Shown piece after piece: positions 16,839 to 28,400 of a stretch of 64,000 nt of DNA. The DNA lies in contig CAKUUX010000005.1 of assembly GCA_934693165.1 (NCBI GenBank), positions 65,789-129,788 on the forward strand, written 5' to 3'. The DNA is from an uncultured Candidatus Melainabacteria bacterium. GTDB taxonomy: Bacteria > Cyanobacteriota > Vampirovibrionia > Gastranaerophilales > Gastranaerophilaceae. The position numbers and the translations under genes are program-made. The notes under the pieces were generated by a model. That model had not been told where the DNA came from. It ran no database searches and was given only the letters and a program-made list of their open reading frames with translations. Numbering within the stretch: the first letter of the stretch is position 1; the number at the start of each line of letters is the position of its first letter.

Positions 16839-18503
16839 CTAATCCAAATTAAACATTTTCTTAATTTCTCTACGTTTAATTTTAGATGTTGCAGTTCTTG
16901 GCATTGGTTCGTTCATCAAGAAGATATTGTTAGGTCTTTTGAAGTGAGAAAGTTGTTTAGACATTTCTTTAACTTCATATTTCACGAATTTTTCAACATC
17001 TTCGAGATTTCCACCACGTTCATCATAGATATGTTGTTTTGGTCTTACAAATACGTAAATATCTTCACAACCGTCTTTTTGACCGTTTTTACGTTTAGCA
17101 CCAAGAGCGCAAACTTCTTGGAAGTTTGGATTTTTTTCAAAAAGTGCTTCGATTTCTTCTGGGAATACTTTTTTACCACCAGAAAGTACAATCATATTTT
17201 TGATACGACCAGTAATCCAAATGAAACCGTCTTTATCAATTTTAGCAATGTCACCAGTATGTAACCAACCATCAGGAGTGATAACTTCATCTGTCATATC
17301 AGGTTTGTTGTAATAACCTTTCATAACGTTATCACCTTTAACAAGTAATTCACCTGTTTCTGGGTCAATTTTTGCTGTTACATTAGAAAGAGGTTTACCA
17401 ACAGAACCAAGTTTACGAGCTTCGTCTGTATTTAGAGAAACAACAGGGCTTGCTTCTGATAAACCATAACCTTCATAAATAGTCATGCCGATATTTTCAA
17501 AGAATTTAGCAGCTTTAACATCTAATGGAGCACCACCAGATAAGAAACCTTTGAATTTACCACCGAATTTTTTATGAATATCTTTAAACATTAATTTTTT
17601 AATCTTTTTGAATTTGATAAATTTAGCCAATTGATATTTGATATCAAACATTCTTCTTGCGAACATTGATTTTGAACGTATTTCATTATGAATACTTGAT
17701 TCAAGAAGTTTCATAAATGCAGGAACTACAATCATGAAAGTAATTTGTTTTTCTTGCATCAATTCGAAGATATCTTTAGGTTTCAAACTCTTTGAGTAAT
17801 AGATTGAAGTACCCAAACTCAAGAAAGTTAAGAAACCAACTGTCAATTCAAATAAGTGATTCATCGGCAAGATAGATAATAATCTATCATTTGGCCCCAT
17901 GTTGAAACAAGGGCCCATAGCTTTAACTTGCGCTAAGATATTTCTGAAAGAAATTTCAACACCTTTAGGATTACCAGTTGTACCAGATGTATAGATAATC
18001 AAGGCTGTTGAATTGATATTTCTGTGACGCCATTTTCTATTTGGCTTGTCGTCAAGCGTGTAAATACTTGGATAATCTTTTATTGAACCTGCATCATTAA
18101 TGATGATAATATGTTCAATTGATTTTATTGTTTCTTTTAATTTAATAGCCATTTGCAAGTATGTTGAAGAAACAAGCATAACTTTAGGTTGGCAATCAGA
18201 AAGAATAGAATTCAATTCATATTCAGTTAATTTAATATCAAGAGGGATAGTGATAGAACCAGCCATTGTAGATGCGAATAATGCTGCACCCCACTCAGGC
18301 ATAGATTCAGAAAGGATAGATAATTTGTCCCCTTTGTCGATACCGATTTCGATTAGGTAATTTGCTAATCTTTTTGATAATATATCTAAACCTTTGAAAG
18401 TTAATTCTCTCCAACCAAGGTGAGATTTCATACCTAAGGCAATGCCACCTTCAAGCTTTTTAAGTTTTTTTTCTATAAACAATAATGTATTTTCCATAGT
18501 CAT
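16839..18503 (-). CDS. AMP-forming acyl-CoA synthetase (long-chain fatty acid type)
   Basis: 554 residues. It activates a carboxylic acid via an acyl-adenylate and transfers it to CoA (or another thiol). The P-loop is YTSGTTGNPKGV near residue 174, the adenylate-binding motif GYGLSEASPV near 341, and GWLHTGDIAKIDKDGFIWI near 409. The catalytic hinge is followed by GRIKNMIVLSGGKKVFPEEIE, and a conserved C-terminal Lys lies in RTATSKIKRREI. Best matches by pattern are long-chain fatty-acid ligases; the substrate is inferred. It lies 31 bp upstream of SulP on the same strand, so they may share a transcript. AGGAG precedes the start. Confidence 0.92.
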   Translation of the reverse strand: MTMENTLLFIEKKLKKLEGGIALGMKSHLGWRELTFKGLDILSKRLANYLIEIGIDKGDKLSILSESMPEWGAALFASTMAGSITIPLDIKLTEYELNSILSDCQPKVMLVSSTYLQMAIKLKETIKSIEHIIIINDAGSIKDYPSIYTLDDKPNRKWRHRNINSTALIIYTSGTTGNPKGVEISFRNILAQVKAMGPCFNMGPNDRLLSILPMNHLFELTVGFLTFLSLGTSIYYSKSLKPKDIFELMQEKQITFMIVVPAFMKLLESSIHNEIRSKSMFARRMFDIKYQLAKFIKFKKIKKLMFKDIHKKFGGKFKGFLSGGAPLDVKAAKFFENIGMTIYEGYGLSEASPVVSLNTDEARKLGSVGKPLSNVTAKIDPETGELLVKGDNVMKGYYNKPDMTDEVITPDGWLHTGDIAKIDKDGFIWITGRIKNMIVLSGGKKVFPEEIEALFEKNPNFQEVCALGAKRKNGQKDGCEDIYVFVRPKQHIYDERGGNLEDVEKFVKYEVKEMSKQLSHFKRPNNIFLMNEPMPRTATSKIKRREIKKMFNLD

Positions 18504-18544
18504 TATCTCCTATAATTTTTGCCCATACGACTATACCATAAACA

Positions 18545-18573
18545 TTACAAAATTCCTAATTTTTTGATACAAT
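18545..18573 (+). promoter_or_regulatory. Candidate promoter close to the EamA start codon
   Basis: TTACAA (18545-18550), 17 nt, TACAAT (18568-18573). Only 7 nt separate the -10 box from the ATG at 18581. Confidence 0.5.
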
Positions 18574-18580
18574 CTTTAAT

Positions 18581-19435
18581 ATGATTTTTACTTATATAAC
18601 ATTGTTTTTACGAATAATCTCAAACCCAGTAGCGAATGCATTTCAAAAAAAAATCGTACAGAAAAATTCAGCTATTGTGAGCAATTTTTATACGTATGCG
18701 TTTATGAGTTTGTGCTGTATTCCGTTTGCATTAAAGACTGATTGGTCGAATGTCGGGGCAAATGTTTATTATAATGCCTTTTTTGCAGGAATGCTTTGTT
18801 CTACAGGAACAGCTTGCTTGATTAAAGCCTTGCAAAGTGGAGATTTGTCGGTACTTGGGCCAATAAATTCTTATAAATGTATTGTTGGATTAGTTACGGC
18901 ATTTTTATTGCTTGGCGAAATTCCGACACTGCTAGGTTTTTTAGGAATGATATTTATTATATGGGGAAGTTGGTTTGTTTTTGACGCAACAGAGGAAGGC
19001 TTTTCACTTGCACTGTTTAAGAGAAGAGACATCCAGTTGAGATTTTTGGCACTGCTTTTGACAGGGATAGAAGCAGGATTTTTGAAAAAAGTTATTGTAC
19101 TTTCTTCGCCTGTAATCTCTTTTTACTTGTGGTGTTTTTCGGGAGCATTGTTCTCGTTTGTACTATTGATATTATTTAGAAAAGGATTTGAAAAAGTTAA
19201 AACAAATTACTTGAAAGATTATATAATTGTAGCCACTTGCCTAGGTATAATGCAACTGTCTACAAATTACGTATTTGATAATATGAATGTTGGTTTTGCA
19301 CTTGCATTGTTCCAGTTGTCGACATTGGTATCATTGTTTTTGGGATTTAAGATGTTTCACGAAAAAGATATGACAAAAAAAATAATTGGTACGATTGTAA
19401 TGATAGTTGGCTCAATTTTGGTTTTGACAACATAA
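18581..19435 (+). CDS. EamA/DMT-family transporter
   Basis: 284 residues with about ten hydrophobic helices in two homologous halves, the hallmark of drug/metabolite transporters. The first half contains GLVTAFLLLGEIPTLLGFLG and the second QLSTLVSLFLGFKMFHEKD with IIGTIVMIVGSILVL, which are the paired end-of-half motifs of EamA. Substrate unknown. No Shine-Dalgarno is visible and the -10 box lies 7 nt before the ATG. Convergent with the giant gene, 62 bp away. Confidence 0.85.
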   Translation: MIFTYITLFLRIISNPVANAFQKKIVQKNSAIVSNFYTYAFMSLCCIPFALKTDWSNVGANVYYNAFFAGMLCSTGTACLIKALQSGDLSVLGPINSYKCIVGLVTAFLLLGEIPTLLGFLGMIFIIWGSWFVFDATEEGFSLALFKRRDIQLRFLALLLTGIEAGFLKKVIVLSSPVISFYLWCFSGALFSFVLLILFRKGFEKVKTNYLKDYIIVATCLGIMQLSTNYVFDNMNVGFALALFQLSTLVSLFLGFKMFHEKDMTKKIIGTIVMIVGSILVLTT

Positions 19436-19497
19436 GGGCAAGGGTGATGGCAAAGCAAGTTTTTCTTCGTTAAAAAAGGCGAAGTGCATAAAACAAA

Positions 19498-22400
19498 TTA
19501 TTTACATTTTTTATTTACAGCATCATAAACAGCACTTGAGCCTTTTATAGCCTTACAACAAATTTGAGATTGCTCTGCAGAAGTACAACATTCCCTGTTT
19601 ATGTACGAACCTTGAGTATGAGAGATACTAGAAGAAGATTGACTTGGAGCTTCGCAACAAGATTTAGAATTATCAGAGTAGCAACATCCACCGGCATTTC
19701 CGACCCAGCCTGCTGCGCATGATTCAGCACTTAAAAGGCAATCAGAATTAGAACCCCAACTTGTATTGCAAGTAACAGTAGTTGAACCAACAGAACAATT
19801 AGTTAGAGAACAACAAGCACCAGAGATAGTCGGAACATAAGCTCCTCTAGAGCAAGTCATAGTAAGTGTTCCAGAAGGAATAGTTATCGCTGAAGAAGAT
19901 ATCGTAGAACCGCCTACAGAGAATGAACAACTACTAGGAGCAGAGCTAGATAACTGAACACTTGCAGAGCCTGATACAGTACAGCCACTGCCGTTCCATT
20001 CATCTTCAGTAACAGCTAAACAGTCAATTTTAGCTTCATAAACATTTTGACAAGATCTTACAAAATACAAGTTACCTTCAGAAGTTTCTTCTTCAGGAGA
20101 AAATAATTCATAATCTGCAGAGCCAGAAGGGACTGTAATAGCTGGTACAGTACCTGATTTACATCCTATATCAAATGAAGACGCACCACCTGAAGCAATA
20201 CATTTATTACCAGATCCAGTCTTACATTCGTCAAAGAATGAATTACCTGAAGCATCTTCAAAGTATTCAAAATTATCTGCAGTATCAGTAGAAACTGTAA
20301 AGTAAGCATTTTGACATTCTAGACAATCCATTGTTATATTAACAACCATACTTGAAGAAGTAGAATAATTAGGATCAGAACTATCAGTTATTGGACTAAT
20401 AGAAATATAGTTAGTAGTTACACCATCAGCATAAACAGTATCATCAAAATAAGTTTTAAAATCATTTCTATCTATACTAATTACTGGAGATGTGGTATTT
20501 TTACAAGCAGCAACAATTTTAGGTATGTTTGTATCCAAAGCACATGAACCAGATGCCGGAGAAGAACTTGCAGAGCATCCACCGTCTGCACTGTAATCGG
20601 TAACATACTTTGTACTTATAATAAATTTTTTAAAATTTGAAGTATCCTTAATAGTCCAATTAAAGAACCAATTGCCGGTAGTGTTACCTTTTTTACAATT
20701 GCCACCTGATAAAGAGTAATCAGAGCCACTGATAGCTTTACAACAAACATCAGATGATGTTGCAGATTGACAACAAATTGAAGATGAAGGTACCCAAATG
20801 CCGGAATCAGCTTCGCAACAAAGTTTAGTGCTATCATCTGTACAATCTGCAATCGGATCACCTACTGTAACCGTAATATTACATGAAGTGCTACCTGATT
20901 TAGGTAAAGTCAATTTCCATTTTTTGCCAACATCTGATTCAGAATTGTTACTAGCAGATGCAGAACCCAATGTACAATTTCCACTTACAGATGCTTCTGT
21001 ATTTGAATGATTTACATAAGCATTACCGTCAGTACCAAGTCCGAATGTACCTATACGTAATGTATATTCACCAGATGGAACAGAACTTGCTGAAACAGTA
21101 GCATTATTCAAGTTAAGAATTTCGTTATTAGAAGAATCATATAACACGATGTTATACTTATTTGATACAAAAGTAGGGCTAACAAGAGCAACAGAGAACT
21201 CTTGTGATTCAGGTTTAATTGCTAAAGGACTGATTACACAATATTTAGAGCCTGAAGTAGCAGCTGAAATTGTAGTGCTTGCTGATGTAGCTGATTTAAT
21301 TGTACATCCGCCCTCAACAACTTCCCATTGACTGAAAGCATAACCGCTAGAAGGAGAAGCAACGATAGTTGCACCAGATGCAGAAGAAACGTTTTTAACG
21401 CCTTTAGGCTGAACAGAAGTACCTGCAACAGTAACAGTTGAAATCTTAGTATAATCATACTCAACTCTAACATCAAAGCCAGAATTTACAGTAGAACAAG
21501 AACCGTCATACCAATAGTTATTACTACTCATAGCAAGACAGCATTTATCAGAGGCATTTTTACTATGACAACAAGTTCCAGAAGTAGGAGGAGTACCAGG
21601 CATACATTTCATAATAACATTACATTGTGTATTTGAGCAAGAACTTGCAGAACAAGAATTAAAGCTAATTTGTCCTCCATTAGAAACATTTCCAGTATGA
21701 CACCAACCAGAAGTTTCAATAACTGGATAACCAGAGCTACATCCTAAATTAGCTGTCATAGGGTATGTACCATCGCATGGGAAATTAGTATAATAACCTG
21801 CAGAAAGGTCGCCTACAGAAACAGAGCTAACAGCTCCATAAGTATTAATTTGAATAGAACAACCCTCTCTATTAGGTTCGCAGTCACCAATAATCTTACA
21901 AGAATTGCCAGCACCGTTTCTAGATACAGTCATTTCAGTACGAGTACCAGATTCAGAGTTGTAAGAACTTTTACTAATACATCCAGAAGAGTCTGTACCG
22001 ACACGAAGTTTTGAAGTATATCCTGATTTACAGATAAGAGTAACTACGTATTCATCTTTACTAGCTAAAGAACACATAGAGAAATTTCCACTACTTTGTA
22101 CAGAAAAAGTACAATTATTATCAACATTCGCTGATTTAAAGTTTTGCGTTGTATCCATAGCAAGCGAGAAACTAACATTAGATGTTCCATCGGCATAAGC
22201 TGGTTGAGCAAACATAGGTGCTGGAGTATAGTTCAATACTTTGCCGTTCATTTTAACTGCATCAGGGATATTAAGTGCTATTAATGTATTTTGTGGGTCA
22301 TAATATGCTGATGTTGTAACATTTACCCATGTACCCTTACCACTAGGGTTTGTAGTAGCTTCACAACAAGCTTGAGTATTATCTGATGTACAACAAGTTG

Positions 22401-25400
22401 AGCCTGCTAGCCAGCCTGCGCAATCAGAGCCTTTTAGTATACATTTTCCACCACTATATTCATAGCCAGAACCCATCATTGCTGTACAACATGTTGCTGA
22501 TGCATTAGCATTGTGACAACAAGTATTTGTTGCCCAAGTACCTGCACCGTCAGGATTGTCAGTTGTTTCACAACAAGTTTTTGTATTTTCTAATGTACAA
22601 CAAGTTGAGCCAACTTTCCAACCTGAACAAGGTTCTTCTGATAAACATTGACCATTATATATGTCATAAGTTGAACCCATCATAGCTTTACAACAAGTTG
22701 CTGATGCATTAGCATCGTGACAACAAGTATTTGTTGCCCAAGTACCTGCACCGTTAGTGTTGTTGCTTGCTTCACAACAAGCTTTTGTATTTTCTAATGT
22801 ACAACAAGTTGAGCCAACTTCCCATCCATCACAAGAATCTTTAGCGTATGCATTAAGAATACATGGCATATAACTTGATGCAGATTTTTCGTTAACATTT
22901 GCAAAAGTAAGTTTTGTCGGAGTAGAAATGCTTGAACCACTAGAGAAATTACAACCTTGAGATACGCTCCATTTATCAAAGCTGTATCCACCTTTAACTT
23001 CAGCTGAAATATTTACAGTTGGAGATGAACTTTTAATAGTAAGTGAAGTACCACCAGTAGTAACTTTATTACCATCAACAGTAATACTTGTAATTCCATT
23101 ATTTGGAGTTACGACAATACCGTATGATAAAATAGGGTTTGATCCACCACCAGAAGAGCCACCTGAACAGCTTGAGCCATTCCAAGTAGCGCTTTCACCC
23201 ATTATGGCTTTACAACAAATATAAGAAACGTTAGCATCGTGACAGCAAGTGCTAGAGCTTGATGCCCAAGTACCTTTTCTATGGGTACAACTGTATGCAG
23301 GAATTACACGGCTTGCACCCTCGCAACATTCTTTAGAATTTTCAGAAGCGCAACATGTACCATTTGTTCCAACCCATGAGCATATAGAACCACAGTTCTT
23401 TGGTGTGAATGTACAAGTAACATCACCAGCATTTGGGCTAGTTACTTCAACTTGACCAGCAAAACTTGTAGAAGATGACCCAACAGCTACAAACTTGCAT
23501 GGACCTGAAATTTCTAAATAGTTTTGTGCACTAGTAGAAGTATCTGGATATGTATAATTAAATTCAACAGAAGTAGTAGCAGTACCACAACCGATACCAG
23601 TACGTTTACCCTCATAGATTTCATTTTTAGTATCAATCAAAGTAGACGCACCTGAATACTTAGCATACAATTTATATTGAGATGTGCCTGAATATCCGTA
23701 AGGTATGAATGTATACTTGTCAGGTGTTTTGACTGTCATAGTGTAAGTACCAGTACAGCCACTACTTCCACCTCCACCTGAAGGTGGTTCAGAAACATTT
23801 ACAGTAATATTACAAGATTTATCTCCTGAGTTTGGTAAAGTAACAATCCATTTTGAACCAATATCAGAAGAAGAATTTGAACCATATTGTTTATCACCAA
23901 TAGTACAGTTACCTGAAACAGTTGCTGATAAATCATTGTTCATAGTATAAGGAGCACCTGCAGTACCGAATGAGAAAGTACCTATACGTAATGTATATTC
24001 ACCAGATGGAACAGAGGTTACTGAAACAGTACCATTATTCAAGTTAAGAATTTCGTTATTAGAAGAATTATATAACACGATGTTATACAAAGTTGATGCA
24101 GTAGTAGGGCTAACAAGAGCCACAGAGAACTCTTGAGTTTCTTGAGCAGTAGCAGTTGGTTTGATTACACAATATTTAGAGCCCGAAGTCGCACCAGAAA
24201 TTGTAGTGCTTGCTGATGTAGCTGAAGTAATTGTACATCCACCATCAACGACTTCCCATTGTGTAAATGTATTTCCACTAGCTGGAGTCGCTACGATAGC
24301 TGTACCAGCTGCTGAAGATACATTTTTTACACCTTTGTTTGCAACAAAAGTACCTGCAACAGTAACTTCTGAAATGCTTGAATTATATTCAACTCTAACA
24401 TCAAAACCTGATGCTACTGTTTTACAAGAACCGTCATACCAATAGTTATTGTTACTCATACCTAGACAACATTTATCAGAGGCATTTTTATCATGACAAC
24501 AAGTTCCAGCTGTAGATCCACCATCGTCATCTCCGCCGTTATCGCCACCAGAGCCACCAAAAGATATATCGCCAAAATTAAGAGTTTTTGAAGTACAAGT
24601 CATAGTAACAGTACAACCAGTAGTAACATTAGTTGCAGAAAGTGTACCTAGAACAGCGGTATCACCAGTAGTCGAAGTACCTGTTTGAGTAAATGTACAT
24701 TGCCCAGAAGTAGTAACAGAAGCTTTACCAGTAGTACATTCAAGAGTAACATCTTTATCTGGCCATGTACCACAAATTATACCACTATGGGTACCAGGAG
24801 TGAATGCACCTACTGTAGCTGTTTTATAGTCACCAGAAGCTTTAATTTCAAGTGAACAACCCACAGCAGCATAAGCTGGTTGAGCAAACAATGGAGCAGG
24901 AGTATAATTTAATACTCTGCCGTTTACTCTAACAGCTTTAGGTATATTTAATGCAATTAAAGTAACTTGAGGATCATAATATGCTGTAGATGCATCGTTA
25001 ACCCAAGTACCTGCACCATCAGGATTATTACTTGCTTCACAACAAGTTTTTGTACTATCAGAAGTACAACATGTTGAGCCAACTTTCCAACCTGAGCAAG
25101 GGTCTTCTGTAGAACAAGTAGAACCATATAAAGAATAAGATGAACCTTTTATAGCTTTACAACAAGCATCTGAATCTGATTCAGAATAACAGCAGATAGA
25201 ACCTGATGATATGTATTTTTTACCTGCACCTTTAGGGTTTGATGTTGATGTACAACAAGCTGAACTTGAATTACCTGATGCACAACAAGTACTACCTTCT
25301 AAGTAGTAGTTAGAATTGTTCATTGCTTTACAACAAGCATCACTAATCGTTGCATCATAACAACAAACTGAACCAGAACTTACCCAAGTACCTGCACCTG

Positions 25401-28400
25401 ATGGGTTCAAGTTAGATGTACAACAAGATGATGTGTTATCTTCTTTACAACAAGTTGTACCTACAAACCAGCCTGCACAACTATCTGTCTTTGGAGCTAA
25501 TATACAAATATTACCTGTTGAATCAGCATTACTAAAGTTATAAGATAATGTACCTGAGTATGTATTAGCTGTTGTGTCTGAACCACTATCATTATATGAA
25601 CAAGCTTTATTACCAGATACTGTCGTTCCACCGTATTTTACTGATGTACTTTCAAATTCTGCAGAAGTCTTAATTGTGGCAGCATTTCCAATCCAAATGA
25701 TACCACAGTCTCCTGAACCTAAATTAAGTTCGCTACCAGTATATGGTTTAACATTGACATTTTTGAAATGATCTCTTGAGAAGTTTGCGCATACAACAAT
25801 CTCTGTACCTGAACTTGGATAATAACAGTTGCCATTATAATATGTAGGCTTTTTGCCTGTGTATATGTCTTTTGTAGCTTCACAACATTCTGCTGATGTG
25901 TTGCCCGATGCACAACACATTGTTGTTGCATAGAAATTATTACCAGAACCATTTCCTGGAGCATTCGCTGCTGTACAACAAGTTTCGTCATCATTTTTTG
26001 ATGTACAACATTTTGCAGCTAGAACATTACCAGATGAGTCTTCTGGAATGTATTCGCCGTCTTCACAAGTTACGCAAGTACAAGAATTGTTCTTATAACT
26101 ATATGCATCTCCACAGAAGCCTTGGCAACAACTTGCTGATTGGTCTTTTGATGCACAACATTTGCCACCTGCCATGTATGCATCAGAACCTTTTATAGCT
26201 TTACAACAAGCTTCTGATACGTCTGCATCAAAACAGCAAGTTTTTGCACTTTCTGACCATGTACCTGCTGTGTGTCCGTTTTGACTTGATTCACAACAAG
26301 CTTTGCTTCCGTTATCGTTTGTACAACAAGTACCACCTGTTTCACTTGATGTTGAATACCAAGTTGTACCTGTCTTATTATGACAACATGTTTTTGTTGA
26401 GTTTTCGTTCTTAATATATAAAGTAGATGATGAGCTTGCTGATGAGCCACCATAAGTTGTTACTGATGATTCTGAGCCAGATGCAACACAACAATTTGAG
26501 CCGTATTGGTAGTATCCACCTGCGCCACCTGATGATGATGAAGTTGTACAATAACCATTCAAGTTATTCCAACATCTATTATTAATATATGTCTTAGCTC
26601 CAGAAGTTGCGTTTACACAACATTCTTTTGTTGTTTGTGCTCCTGCTGAGTTTCCTTTATAAGTAACACTATAGCTTGAGCCATTATTCTTACCTGACAA
26701 TGAGCCTGACTTATTATTTGTACAACAATAGTTTGTGCCACTTGAAGTGTATGAGTAATATCCTCTTGCGCCACTTGAATTTGTTGATTTACAGTATTCA
26801 TCCAAAGTGCTCCAACAATATGAATTTAACCAGTAAGCTCTTGTGTTTGAGCCTCTCTTACGGCAACATTCTGCTGTTGAATTATCTGAATTGTTCTTAT
26901 ATGTGATTGTAGATGTTGTTCCACCTTTGCCTTTAACTGTTTCTGTACCAGTCTTAGAATTTGTACAACAATTTGAGCCGTCTTGGTACCATCCGTTTGC
27001 ACCTTTATTAGCTATCGTATCTGTACAGAATCCACTGTTTGAATTCCAACATTTACCATTAATCCAGTTAAAGTTTGTGTGACCATTGCTTGTGCTTGTA
27101 CTTGTACAACAATATTCTGTTGAATAACTGCCTTGGTCTTTCTTTGTCATTGCTGAATAATAATGAGTATTCCAGTATGATGAATTTGTTGTTGTATCAT
27201 TTGTACAGCATTGATTGTTTGTAGAGTCATAATCCCAGCCTTTTAAGCCTGCTGAAAGTGTTGATTTACAGAAGTCTGCTTTAGAATTCCAACAATAACC
27301 TGCGTTATCTTTGCTTGTTGTTGATGACCAGAATGTATTTATGTGTCCACCTTTTGTTTGTGTACTTGTACAACATTGACGTGTAGAATCGTTTGATTGG
27401 TTCTTAACATTTACTCTTGCAGATGAACCACCTTTAACATATTTTGTTTGTGCACTTGTTGTCTTAACTGTACAGCATACGTTGTTTGTGCTATCCCATA
27501 GCCATCCACCCATACCATGGTCTACCAATCCTGTTTGACTTTGGCATAACTCTGCATCGTCTAACCAACAATATCCACCTTTTCCTGCGTAGTTATTGTC
27601 TGTCCAGTTAAATCTTGTGTGTCCACCCTTTGTTTGTGTGCTTGTACAACAAGCTTTGTTTGATGAACTTGATTGGTTCTTAACATTTACGCTTGCTGAT
27701 GAGCCACCTTTTGTATATTTTGTTTGCGAACTTGTTGTCTTGATTGTACAGCAAACATTAGCTGAGCTATCCCATAGCCAGCCACCCATACCATGGTCGT
27801 TGCTAGAATCTGTTTGATCTTGGCATAATTCAGCATCATTCAACCAACAATATCCACCCTTGCTTGCGTAGTTATTGTCTATCCAGTTAAATCTTGTATG
27901 ACCACCTTTTGTATTGCTGTTTGTACAACAGAATTTGCTTGATGATGCTTGTTGGTTCTTAACTGCAACTGTCGCTGATGAACCACCTTTTACATATTTT
28001 GTTTGGGCACGTGTTGTCTTGATTGTACAACAAGTATTGGCAGAGCTGTCCCAAGCCCAACCACCCATACCGTGGTCTTTGCCATAAGTACTTGCTTTGT
28101 CTGTTTGTGTTTGACAAAGTTCTGAATCATCATTCCAACAATATCCTCCTGAACCTGCATAGTTATTATCTGTCCAGTTGAATCTTGTGTGTCCACCTGC
28201 TGTACCTGAATTTGTACAACACGCTTTATTTGATGCATTTTGTTGGTTATAAATTGTTACTGTAGCGCTTGATGCACCTTTTCTATATACTGTTTGTGAT
28301 TTTGGCGCTGTAGTAATGCTTGTATCATATTTTATTGTACAACAACGGCTTGCTGAGCTATCCCAGAACCATCCACCCATACCATTTGTTTGGTCTGTAC

